From DATJJW01 sp035491935 (GTDB lineage Bacteria; Pseudomonadota; Alphaproteobacteria; ATCC43930; CGMCC-115725), in the NCBI GenBank assembly GCA_035491935.1, contig DATJJW010000120.1:1-13291 (forward strand): 13,291 nt of DNA. The letters run 5' to 3'. Positions 1 to 8,276 of the stretch are shown piece by piece (position 1 is the stretch's first letter; every line of letters begins with the position of its first letter). The position numbers and the translations under genes are program-made. The notes beneath the pieces were generated by a model that made no database searches, was not told the origin of the DNA, and saw only the letters and a list, made by a program, of their open reading frames with translations.

Positions 1-1
1 C

Positions 2-439
2 CGGTCCCATGCCGCGCCCGCCGTCGCCGCACCTTTCCGTGCCGCACCCGCCCAGCCGCATGTGCAAACGCCGGCCGCGCATGTCGCGCCGATACAGCAC
101 CCGGCCCCGGTACGGCCACAGGTGCACCCGCAGGCGGTTCACCCCGAGGTGTCGCCCCGGGCTCCGGAACACGTCGCCCCGGAACACATCGCCCCCGTGC
201 GGCCGCAAGTCGAGCATCGCGAGCCGGCCGTCCATATGCCGATGGCCCGTCCGGAGCCTGTCCGCCCGCAAGCGGTGCGCCCTCCCGAAGCGCACATCCA
301 GCAGCCACACGTTCAACAACCGCATGCTCAGGCACCGCATGTTCAGGCACCGCGGCCGCAGGTGCATGAGGCGCCGCATGCTCCGCCGCCACGGCCGCCG
401 GAGCAGCAGCAGCGCCATGACGATCAGCACAGGCCTTAG
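2..439 (+). CDS. His/Pro/Gln/Ala-rich low-complexity protein, C-terminal part (5' truncated)
   Basis: The frame is open from the window edge to TAG at 437-439, so the start lies outside. The visible ~145 residues are almost only Ala, Pro, His, Gln, Val, Arg and Glu. They form loose repeats such as APEHVAPEHIAPVRPQV and QQPHVQQPHAQAPHVQAP and end in a run of prolines, QQQ and basic/acidic residues. No folded domain, membrane segment or catalytic motif is visible. Such tails are usually disordered. Clustered histidines could bind metal, but that is inference. An overlapping Arg-rich frame from position 9 is also open, but its composition looks like a GC-rich shadow, and the frame chosen here has the regular His/Pro repeat structure. 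A strong hairpin follows 54 bases after the stop, which supports this as a real transcript end. Function unknown. Confidence 0.6.
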   Translation, partial: RSHAAPAVAAPFRAAPAQPHVQTPAAHVAPIQHPAPVRPQVHPQAVHPEVSPRAPEHVAPEHIAPVRPQVEHREPAVHMPMARPEPVRPQAVRPPEAHIQQPHVQQPHAQAPHVQAPRPQVHEAPHAPPPRPPEQQQRHDDQHRP

Positions 440-492
440 ATCAAGCTGGCAGGGACTGCCCATTGGCAGCATGAATGACTGACGACAGGAAC

Positions 493-522
493 GACGGCCG
501 CGGAAGGAACTCCGCGGCCGTC
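493..522 (+). terminator. Strong hairpin, probable terminator of the His/Pro-rich gene
   Basis: A perfect 12-bp stem (GACGGCCGCGGA at 493-504, its complement at 511-522) encloses a 6-base loop. It sits 54 bases past the stop at 439. Only a short T-containing stretch (TCTTCGCATT) follows, so it is not a textbook intrinsic terminator, but position and stem strength suit transcript ending or 3'-end protection. Confidence 0.6.
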
Positions 523-854
523 TTCGCATTCACCATTTCCGTAATCCACCCGGCCCCGCGTCAGAGATAGGCCGGCAACTGTGTGATGATTAGGCATTCC
601 TTAAAGCCGTCGCCGATCTTATCAAAGGAAATCGAGAACGTTTCCCCGCGGTTACAGTAATCAATCGGTTAAAGAGTAGACCATTTGTAAATAATCTCCC
701 GGATAGGCTGGCGGGGGGTCAAATCGGCAGCAACCGTAATGACGGAATAACCGGATAATATTTACCCGCCGCAGGTGATGGCGGCGGGAAATGTGGGCAC
801 CAGCTTTCCTTGATCGAGACGGGATGGCATCCCGCGGATTTTGTGAGCAAGAGC
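523..854. other. Intergenic and leader region before the c-di-GMP gene
   Basis: No convincing gene lies here. The stretch around 655-700 is more AT-rich than its surroundings and is the likeliest place for a promoter. TTAAAG at 669-674 with weak -10-like sequences near 690-697 is the best I can see, and it is poor. GATAAT at 754-759 resembles a -10 box but has no good -35 partner. A perfect hairpin at 765-788 lies in the presumed leader. Confidence 0.4.
765..788 (+). promoter_or_regulatory. Perfect leader hairpin upstream of the c-di-GMP gene
   Basis: CCCGCCGC at 765-772 pairs perfectly with GCGGCGGG at 781-788 around an 8-base loop. It lies 66 bases before the preferred ATG (855) and 21 before the alternative TTG (810). 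It has no T-tract, so a terminator is unlikely. It could affect translation or mRNA stability, or be a protein-binding dyad. Role unknown. Confidence 0.35.
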
Positions 855-3686
855 ATGTTGAGAACCTGGGATTGTCTATCCGGAGAACATGATTGGCGGC
901 TCGTCCTGCTGGCGGCCACCCTCTGTATCCTCGCCAGTTTGACCGCCATCCATCTCTGGTGGCGGGCTATCGCGGCCCAGGATACGGCCCGCCGGATCTG
1001 GCTCGCGATCACGGGCATAATGACGGGCTTCTGCGTCTGGGCGACACATTTCATCGCCATGCTGGCCTATACCCCCGGCCTGCCGATGACCTACGACGTC
1101 GTGCTGACCGCAACCTCGCTGATCGCGGCGATCGTCGTGATCTGGTGCGGCCTGTCCTATGCGACCCATCGTCAGAACAATGCCACCGTCCTTACCGGCG
1201 GCGCCTGTGTCGGCTTCGGCATCGCGGTCATGCACTACATGGGCATCGCGGCACTCAGCGTCCCCGGCCGCCTGCACTGGGCGCCGGACCTGGTCGCGAC
1301 CTCGATCGTCGTCGCCATCGTCTTCGGCGCGGCGGCGCTGTGGGTGGCGGCGCGCGGACGGCGCACCTTGAATTTCCTCAGCGCCGGCATCCTGCTGGCC
1401 TGCGCGGTCTCGTCGCATCATTTCATCGCCATGGGCGCGGTCGACATCACTGCCGACCCGACCGTCGTGCCGACCGGCATGGATATCTCGCCCAAGGGCA
1501 TGGCGGTGACCGTGGCTGCGGTGGCAGTCGGCATGCTCGGCCTCTACATCAGCGCCACGGCCGCCAGCGCCCGCGCCCAGCGCGGCGCACAGGAAAGCGA
1601 GCGCCGGTTCCGCATCCTGGTCGAGGGCGTGAAGGAATACGCGATCTACCTGCTCGACCCGAAGGGCGTGGTCACCAATTGGAATGCCGGCGCCGAGCGT
1701 ATCACGGGCTATGTGGCAGAGGAGATCGTCGGCCGGCATTTCTCCTGTTTCTACACCGATGAAGACCTTATCGCGGGCGACCCGGACAAGATGCTCTCGA
1801 CGGCGCTCGCAACCGGGCGCTGCGAGGTGGAGGGCTGGCGTGTGCGCAAGGACGGCACGCGCTTCTGGGCCGTTGTCGTCGCCCAGCCGATCCATGACGA
1901 GAACGGCATCCTGATGGGATTCGCCAAGATCACCCGCGACGTGAGCGTGCACCGCGCCAACCGGATCAAGCTGGAGCAGGCCCGCAACAATCTGGACCGC
2001 GCGCTCGCCAACATGTCCCAGGGCCTGTGCCTGTTCGATGCCAATGAACGCCTGGTGCTGGCGAACCGGCGCTTCGCCGAGATCGTCGACGTCGATCCGT
2101 CGCGCTTCCAGCCCGGCATGAGCTATTTCGACATTCTCAACGTGCTGGCGGCCGAGCGCCGGGCCAAGGGCACGCTGCTCCAGAACCCGGCCGATACCTA
2201 CCGCGTGCACATGGCGCGGGTCCGTGACGGCTCGCGCAAGCCGATCATCGTCACGCTGTCCAACGGCCAGACTTTGGCGGTCACCCATAGCCCGGTGGCC
2301 GACGGCTCCTGGGTCATGACCTGCGACGACATCACCGCCCGCCGCCTGTCGGAGGAGAAGATCGCCCATATGGCGCAGCATGACAGCCTGACCGGGCTGC
2401 CGAACCGCGTCTACCTCGCGGAATACCTGCAGGAGGCGATCAGCAAATATCAGGAGGACGGCCGCCACGTGGCCCTGCTGGCCATCGATCTCAACCGCTT
2501 CAAGGAGATCAACGACCAGCACGGCCATGCGATCGGCGACAAGGTGCTCTCGACCCTGGCCGCGCGCATGTCGGGGTTGTTGAAGCCGGACGAGCTGTTC
2601 GCCCGCGTCGGCGGCGACGAGTTCGTCGGCGTCAAACGCTACCACGAGCGCGCCGAGATCAACGAATTCCTGAACCGCATCGAGGACAATGTCTTCCAGC
2701 CGATCCGCACCGACGGTGCGGAACTACCGGGCAGCGGCAGCATCGGTGTCGCCTTCTATCCGCGCGATGCCCATAACGTCGAGCAGCTGCTGAACAACGC
2801 CGACCTCGCCATGTACCGCGCGAAGGCGTCGCTCACCCGCAAGATCTGCTTCTACGAGGCGGAGATGGATGAGCTGGCGCGGGCGCGCCGTACGCTGGTG
2901 ACGGAGCTCTGGAGTGCGTTGGAGCGCGAGCAGTTCATCGTCCATTACCAAGTCCAGAAGGATATGCAGACCGGCCTGACCACCGGCTACGAAGCACTGG
3001 TGCGTTGGCAGCATCCGGAACGCGGCCAGATCCCGCCCTCCGATTTCATCCCCGTCGCCGAGGAATGCGGCGCCATCCTAAAGCTCGGCGAATGGGTGTT
3101 GCGCCAAGCCTGCAGCGATGCCGCCGGCTGGGCGGAGCCCTGGAAGGTCGCCGTCAACCTGTCGGCGGTCCAGCTCAGCCATCTCGACCTGGTCGGCCTG
3201 ATCGAGGACATCCTGATCGAGACGCGGCTGCCACCCGAACGGCTGGAGCTGGAGATCACCGAAACCTCGATCATCGGCGACAAGAAGCGGGCGTTGCGCA
3301 TCCTCAGCCAGATCAAGGCACTGGGCGTCTCCATCGCCATCGACGATTTCGGCACCGGCTACTCGTCGCTGGACACGCTCAACTCCTTCCCCTTCGACAA
3401 GATCAAGATCGACCGCTCCTTCATCATGGAGGCCGAGCGGCGGCCGCAATCGAAGGCGATCATGCGCTCGATCCTGGCGCTCGGCCGCAGCCTGGCGGTG
3501 CCGGTGCTGGCCGAAGGCATCGAGACGGAATCGCAGCTCGCCATGCTGATCGAGGAAGGCTGCCTGGAAGGCCAGGGCTATCTGTTCGGCAAGCCGATGC
3601 CGAGTGTCGTCCCGTCATCGCAGATCCCCTCATCGCAGGCCCCTTCATCGCAGGCCCCCTCATCACAGGAATGCGTCACCGGCTAG
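855..3686 (+). CDS. Membrane MHYT-PAS-PAS-GGDEF-EAL cyclic-di-GMP signalling protein
   Basis: This bifunctional-type c-di-GMP enzyme (943 aa from ATG 855) has an N-terminal MHYT membrane sensor (~residues 8-235; motifs ATHFIAM 63-69, MHYMGI 126-131, HHFIAM 188-193). Such domains are thought to bind a metal and sense O2, NO or CO. Two PAS domains (~247-365 and ~378-497) precede GGDEF (~510-665) and EAL (~682-915). The cyclase signature RVGGDEF is intact. At the inhibitory I-site, RxxD is replaced by KPDE (577-580). EAL signatures look complete: YEALVRW, NLS, EITETS, DDFGTGYSS, KIDRSF, AEGIE, GQGYLFG, so phosphodiesterase activity is expected. ATG 855 is chosen because MHYT proteins start just before a segment like CLSGEHDWRL; TTG 810 and GTG 843 are in frame but lack a clear ribosome site. 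The C-terminus carries a PSSQ repeat. Net direction of c-di-GMP turnover cannot be read from sequence. Confidence 0.93.
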   Translation: MLRTWDCLSGEHDWRLVLLAATLCILASLTAIHLWWRAIAAQDTARRIWLAITGIMTGFCVWATHFIAMLAYTPGLPMTYDVVLTATSLIAAIVVIWCGLSYATHRQNNATVLTGGACVGFGIAVMHYMGIAALSVPGRLHWAPDLVATSIVVAIVFGAAALWVAARGRRTLNFLSAGILLACAVSSHHFIAMGAVDITADPTVVPTGMDISPKGMAVTVAAVAVGMLGLYISATAASARAQRGAQESERRFRILVEGVKEYAIYLLDPKGVVTNWNAGAERITGYVAEEIVGRHFSCFYTDEDLIAGDPDKMLSTALATGRCEVEGWRVRKDGTRFWAVVVAQPIHDENGILMGFAKITRDVSVHRANRIKLEQARNNLDRALANMSQGLCLFDANERLVLANRRFAEIVDVDPSRFQPGMSYFDILNVLAAERRAKGTLLQNPADTYRVHMARVRDGSRKPIIVTLSNGQTLAVTHSPVADGSWVMTCDDITARRLSEEKIAHMAQHDSLTGLPNRVYLAEYLQEAISKYQEDGRHVALLAIDLNRFKEINDQHGHAIGDKVLSTLAARMSGLLKPDELFARVGGDEFVGVKRYHERAEINEFLNRIEDNVFQPIRTDGAELPGSGSIGVAFYPRDAHNVEQLLNNADLAMYRAKASLTRKICFYEAEMDELARARRTLVTELWSALEREQFIVHYQVQKDMQTGLTTGYEALVRWQHPERGQIPPSDFIPVAEECGAILKLGEWVLRQACSDAAGWAEPWKVAVNLSAVQLSHLDLVGLIEDILIETRLPPERLELEITETSIIGDKKRALRILSQIKALGVSIAIDDFGTGYSSLDTLNSFPFDKIKIDRSFIMEAERRPQSKAIMRSILALGRSLAVPVLAEGIETESQLAMLIEEGCLEGQGYLFGKPMPSVVPSSQIPSSQAPSSQAPSSQECVTG
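3612..3671 (+). repeat. 15-bp tandem repeat encoding PSSQ-x at the C-terminus
   Basis: Four consecutive 15-base units read CCN-TCA-TC(G/A)-CAG-NNN and encode PSSQI, PSSQA, PSSQA, PSSQE. They lie just before the stop at 3684-3686, beyond the conserved end of the EAL domain (GQGYLFGKPMP). The near-identical units suggest slippage expansion, and copy number could differ between strains. Confidence 0.85.
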
Positions 3687-3721
3687 GCCGCTCACCGCTA
3701 TCGAGGCTGGTATCCATGTGG

Positions 3722-3735
3722 ATATCGGCCGATAT
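3722..3735. promoter_or_regulatory. 14-bp perfect palindrome upstream of the DUF1244 gene
   Basis: ATATCGGCCGATAT is a perfect palindrome in the 87-base gap between the c-di-GMP gene and the DUF1244 gene, 38 bases before ATG 3774. It could be an operator for a dimeric regulator. No matching second copy was noticed in the window, so the role is unproven. Confidence 0.3.
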
Positions 3736-3773
3736 AGGGAGCAACGCCGGATCACCGCATGAGGGACGATACG

Positions 3774-4103
<330 letters not shown>

Positions 4104-4232
4104 GCCCTATGGACCGCGCCCCTGTGGATTTCCGCCGGCATCTCGCCCTATAACGCCCGCATCATGACCGAGGCCCCCATCTCGCCTGGCTTCGCCCAGC
4201 ACCCCAGTCCCGCCAGGCCCAAGACGGAGCCG

Positions 4233-5099
4233 ATGATCCTGCGCGCGGGCAGCGTGCCCTTCATCAAGATGCACGGGCTCGGCAACGACTTCGTCGTCGT
4301 CGATGCGCGTGCCGGCGGCGTCCGCATCGATCCGGTACAGGCCGCGCGCATCGCCGACCGCCATACCGGCGTGGGTTTCGACCAGCTGGTATTGCTGGAA
4401 CCTGCACGCTCGCCGCACGCCGATGTCTTCGTCCGCTTCCTCAATGCCGATGGCTCCGAATCCGGCGCCTGCGGCAATGGCACGCGCTGTGCGGCCGCCT
4501 TGCTGATGGACGAGAACGGCTCGAACCGCATGGTGCTGGAGACCCTGTCCGGCTTGCTGCCGACGATGCGCCGGACCGACGGTCTGGTCACCGTCGACAT
4601 GGGACCGGCGAAGCTCGGCTGGCGCGAGGTGCCGCTGGCGGAAGCCGCCGATACCGGCCACGTCAAGATCGGCGTCGAGGCACTGGACGAGGCGGTCTGC
4701 TGCTCCATGGGCAATCCGCATGCGACATTCTTCGTCGAGGATGCCGATGCGCTGGATCTCGCGCGTCTCGGGCCGCTGGTCGAGCACCATCCGATGTTTC
4801 CCGAGCGCGTCAATGTCGGTGTCGTCCATCTGATCGCGCCTGGCAAGCTGCGCCTGCGCGTCTGGGAGCGGGGTGCGGGCCTCACGCTTGCCTGCGGCAG
4901 CGGCGCCTGCGCCGCCCTGGTCGCGGCCGCCCGGCGCGGCCTCGTCCCGCAGCACAACGGCGCCAGCAAGGCCGAACTGGTGTTGGAGCGCGGCAGCCTC
5001 GTCGTCGAATGGCGCGATGACGGCCATGTGCTGATGACCGGCCCCACCGCACGCAGCTTCAACGGCGTGCTCGGCGCCGACATGCTGAGCGCGGGCTAG
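4233..5099 (+). CDS. dapF: Diaminopimelate epimerase
   Basis: DapF converts LL- to meso-diaminopimelate, the penultimate step to lysine and the source of the peptidoglycan cross-linking residue; it is cytosolic and cofactor-free. The N-terminal signature KMHGLGNDFVVVDAR is present. Both catalytic cysteines are visible: SGACGNGTRC (C80) and LACGSGACAA (C221), numbered from this start. The NPHATFFVED and ERVNVG segments also fit. From ATG 4233 the protein is 288 aa, close to the usual ~275-290, and GGAG lies at 4226-4229, though only three bases from the ATG. An in-frame ATG at 4164 would add 23 residues with no ribosome site and no family resemblance, but cannot be excluded. The gene is followed by mtaB and ftsY, an order common in alphaproteobacteria. 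Confidence 0.95.
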   Translation: MILRAGSVPFIKMHGLGNDFVVVDARAGGVRIDPVQAARIADRHTGVGFDQLVLLEPARSPHADVFVRFLNADGSESGACGNGTRCAAALLMDENGSNRMVLETLSGLLPTMRRTDGLVTVDMGPAKLGWREVPLAEAADTGHVKIGVEALDEAVCCSMGNPHATFFVEDADALDLARLGPLVEHHPMFPERVNVGVVHLIAPGKLRLRVWERGAGLTLACGSGACAALVAAARRGLVPQHNGASKAELVLERGSLVVEWRDDGHVLMTGPTARSFNGVLGADMLSAG

Positions 5100-5129
5100 C
5101 GCCCATCCCGTTGGAAGGGCCCCACTGCC

Positions 5130-6367
5130 ATGGCCGATCCCGATATCCTGACCTTCGGCTGCCGGCTCAACATCTGGGAGTCGGAAGCGATGCGGCGCCT
5201 GGCGACGGAAGCCGGGCTTGAGGATGCGGTCATCGTCAATACCTGCGCCGTCACATCCGAGGCCGAACGCCAGGCGCGTCAGGCGATCCGCCGCAAGGCG
5301 CGCGAGAATCCCGGGATGCCGATCATCGTCACCGGCTGCGCCGCCCAGCTCGACCCCGAAGGCTTCGCGGGCCTGCCCGGCGTCGCCCGCGTGCTGGGCA
5401 ATGCCGACAAGCTGCGCCCCGAAAGCTGGCGGGCCGATGCGGCCCCCATCCTGGTCGAGGACATCGCCCAGGTCCGCGAGACCTCGCCGCATCTCATCGA
5501 TGGGTTCGAGGGCCACGCCCGCGCCTTCCTGCAGGTGCAGCAGGGCTGCGACCATCGCTGCACCTTCTGCGTCATTCCGCTGGCACGCGGGCCTAGCCGC
5601 TCGGTGCCGCTGGGCACGGTCGTGGATTCCACCCGCCATCTGGTGTCCCATGGCTATAACGAGGTCGTGCTGACCGGCGTCGACCTCACATCCTGGGGCA
5701 CGGACCTGCCGGGCGGGCCCCTGCTGGGCCAGCTCGTCCGCCGGTTGCTGGCCCAGGTGCCGGAGTTGAAGCGCCTGCGCCTGTCCTCGATCGACCCGGC
5801 CGAGATCGATGACGATCTCTGGCGCCTCATCGCCGAGGAAGACCGACTGATGCCGCATCTGCATCTCTCGGTGCAGGCCGGCGACGATCTGATCCTGAAG
5901 CGCATGAAGCGCCGCCACAGCCGCTCGCAAGTGCTGGATGTCGCGGCCAAAGCGCGGAGCTTGCGTCCCGACATCGTGCTGGGCGCCGACCTCATCGCCG
6001 GCTTCCCGACCGAGGATGAGGACGCCTTCGCCCGCAGCCTCGACCTCATCGACGAGGCGGCCATCACCTGGGTCCATGCCTTTCCCTACAGTGCCCGCGC
6101 CGGCACGCCGGCCGCGCGCATGCCGGCGGTGCCGGGCGATATCGTGCGCCGGCGGGCAGCCGCATTGCGTGCCGCGGGCGAGCGGCGGATGCAGGATTTC
6201 ATGCGGGCACAGATCGGTCATGAGGCGGAAGTGGTGATGGAACGCGGCGGCATCGCTCGCACCCGGCACTACGCGCCGGTCAAGCCGAAGGGCCATATCG
6301 CCATCGGCGCCATTGCCAGGCTGCGCCTCAGCGGCTACCAAGAGGGATATCTCGACGGAGACCTCGT

Positions 6368-6371
<4 letters not shown>
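5130..6371 (+). CDS. mtaB: tRNA t6A37 methylthiotransferase MtaB
   Basis: This radical-SAM methylthiotransferase (413 aa) adds a methylthio group to N6-threonylcarbamoyladenosine at tRNA position 37 (ms2t6A), supporting decoding accuracy. The N-terminal domain has the three cluster-binding cysteines in FGCRLN (C11), NTCAVT (C39) and VTGCAAQ (C70). The radical-SAM motif is GCDHRCTFC (C140, C144, C147). GCRLN and the short spacing favour MtaB over MiaB or RimO. Conserved LRLSSIDPAEI, LHLSVQAGDD and DLIAGFPTE segments follow, and the C-terminus ends in a short TRAM-like stretch. GGAAGGG at 5113-5119 serves the ATG with a slightly long 10-base gap. The stop overlaps the ftsY start as ATGA, implying cotranscription and coupled translation. 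Confidence 0.95.
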
Positions 6372-7312
<941 letters not shown>

Positions 7313-7326
7313 ACTCTTCCGAGACT

Positions 7327-7359
7327 GTCATGGCCGGGCATGACCCGGCCACCCACGTC
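7327..7359 (+). repeat. REP-like palindromic element, copy 1
   Basis: The core TGGCCGGGCATGACCCGGCCA (8-bp stem at 7331-7338 and 7344-7351, 5-base loop) is flanked by GTCA and CCCACGTC. It resembles the dispersed palindromes common between genes in alphaproteobacteria. It starts 15 bases after the ftsY stop and could also act as a transcript-end stem. It forms an inverted pair with the copy at 7383-7414. Confidence 0.7.
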
Positions 7360-7382
7360 TTTGGCTGCCTCGACTTCTCCGG

Positions 7383-7414
7383 CATGAGATGGCCGGGACA
7401 AGCCCGGCCATGTC
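7383..7414 (-). repeat. REP-like palindromic element, copy 2 (inverted)
   Basis: A 9-bp stem (ATGGCCGGG at 7389-7397, complement at 7403-7411) encloses a 5-base loop. Read on the minus strand it matches copy 1 closely (GACATGGCCGGGCTTGTC against GTCATGGCCGGGCATGAC). The two copies lie head to head 23 bases apart, a paired arrangement typical of bacterial interspersed mosaic elements. No T-tract follows. Confidence 0.7.
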
Positions 7415-7436
7415 GAAGGAGGCGGCGTGTGCCACC

Positions 7437-7466
7437 TTGACGTTCACACCATATCTGGGGGATAAG
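7437..7466 (+). promoter_or_regulatory. Candidate sigma-70-type promoter for the small-protein/protease pair
   Basis: TTGACG at 7437-7442 (5 of 6 to consensus) and GATAAG at 7461-7466 (4 of 6) are separated by 18 bases. They lie 45 bases before ATG 7511, beyond the palindromes that follow ftsY. This supports separate transcription of the two-gene unit. Predicted by eye only. Confidence 0.45.
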
Positions 7467-7510
7467 AGATGGCTTCCCCTCTACGCCGTGTGTGAGCCGA
7501 GGTCACGTCC

Positions 7511-7771
7511 ATGAGAACCATCGACGACGAGATCGCCGCCTATGATGCCCTTCGGCCCCGGCTGGAGCAGGAACACCTCGGCAAATGGGTGCTGTTCTTC
7601 GACCGTAACCTGGTCGATGTCTTCGATCAGTTCGACCACGCGGCGGAAACGGCGCTCGATCGATTCGGTGGCGAAGGGCCGTATCTGATCCGCCGTGTCG
7701 GCGCGCCGCCCTTCAAGCTGCCGACCTCGGTCATGTTCCATCCGGCATCGCCGCCAGCTGGTCATGCCTAA
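7511..7771 (+). CDS. Small hypothetical protein paired with a retropepsin-like protease
   Basis: This is an 86-aa acidic soluble protein with no signal peptide or membrane segment. It starts with a helical-looking segment (DDEIAAYDALRPRLEQEHLG), then GKWVLFF, a strand-like turn, DHAAETALDRFG and YLIRRVG. The pattern of short helix, GKWVL, a repeated D-x-F-D, AA-x-x-A and RFG resembles small proteins I recall being encoded next to single-domain aspartic proteases; I know no established function. GAGG about nine bases upstream of ATG 7511 can serve as ribosome site. Its stop (TAA 7769-7771) overlaps the protease start by 8 bases, so the two are probably translated together. It could be a partner, substrate or inhibitor of the protease; that is inference. 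Confidence 0.75.
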   Translation: MRTIDDEIAAYDALRPRLEQEHLGKWVLFFDRNLVDVFDQFDHAAETALDRFGGEGPYLIRRVGAPPFKLPTSVMFHPASPPAGHA

Positions 7772-8240
7772 TGGGTATGGGCGGCCGATAACCATCAAGC
7801 ACGATGCCACGGCCGATTTCTCCTCGGCCGAGCGTATGGTGCTGATCGGACCGAAGGTCCTGGTCGATATTGGCCTCGACCCACAGTACCGGCGCGGCCA
7901 GAACCGGCCGCCCAATCTGGTACGCCGCAACCTCACCGCCCTCATCGATACCGGCGCCATGGAAAGCTGCATCGACAGCCAATTGGCCGCCGAGCTGGGC
8001 CTGCCGATCATCGACAAAACCACGGTGGTCGGCGTGCACGGGCCGAAATCGGTCAACCTGCATCTCGGCCACATCTATATCCCGCAGTTGTCATTTCCGA
8101 TCGCCGGCGAGCTGGCCGGGGTGGATCTGAGATCCATGGGCTATGGCTTCGACGCGCTGATCGGCCGCGAATCGCTGAGCGCGCTCAAGATGACCTATGA
8201 CGGCCCCTCCGGGACCGTGACCCTGGGCCTGCCCGATTGA
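7764..8240 (+). CDS. Retropepsin-like (clan AA) single-domain aspartic protease
   Basis: A 158-aa protein with the aspartic-protease active-site motif ALIDTGAMESCID (catalytic Asp62 in DTG) and the downstream hydrophobic-Gly motif DALIGRESL (~130-138). The spacing fits single-domain retropepsin-like enzymes, which act as homodimers with one Asp from each subunit. No signal peptide or transmembrane helix is visible, so it is probably cytosolic. The C-terminus YDGPSGTVTLGLPD is almost repeated in the remnant at 9242-9255. ATG 7764 is chosen because it overlaps the upstream stop by 8 bases, and the longer in-frame reading from 7695 yields an Arg/Ser-rich shadow segment. There is no clear ribosome site, consistent with translational coupling. 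Substrate unknown. Confidence 0.8.
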   Translation: MPNGYGRPITIKHDATADFSSAERMVLIGPKVLVDIGLDPQYRRGQNRPPNLVRRNLTALIDTGAMESCIDSQLAAELGLPIIDKTTVVGVHGPKSVNLHLGHIYIPQLSFPIAGELAGVDLRSMGYGFDALIGRESLSALKMTYDGPSGTVTLGLPD

Positions 8241-8252
8241 CCTTTGAGGTCA
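8238..8252 (+). terminator. Small hairpin at the protease stop codon
   Basis: TGACCT (including the TGA stop) pairs with AGGTCA around TTG. The same position after the decayed copy (9253-9265) keeps a shorter, changed version: GACC, then TTTC, then GGGTC. It lies between two converging genes (protease and cupin). The stem is short and there is no T-tract, so it is weak evidence for termination. Confidence 0.25.
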
Positions 8253-8276
8253 GGTCGGCAGCCTCCGGCTCCCACG

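Noticed and set aside
9..482. Arg/Ser-rich plus-strand frame overlapping the His/Pro-rich gene
   Set aside because: Its composition is that of a frame-shifted GC-rich gene; the overlapping frame shows ordered protein repeats and a natural stop before the hairpin.
876..2645. Long minus-strand open frame (589 codons) inside the c-di-GMP gene
   Set aside because: It is rich in Asp, Arg, His and Gly, with no domain, and mirrors the GC-rich third positions of the real plus-strand gene.
3612..3671. CRISPR-like repeat array
   Set aside because: The units are contiguous 15-bp coding repeats without spacers.
4107..6341. Minus-strand open frame of 744 codons across dapF and mtaB
   Set aside because: It spans two well-identified genes on the other strand, has shadow composition and no recognisable motif.
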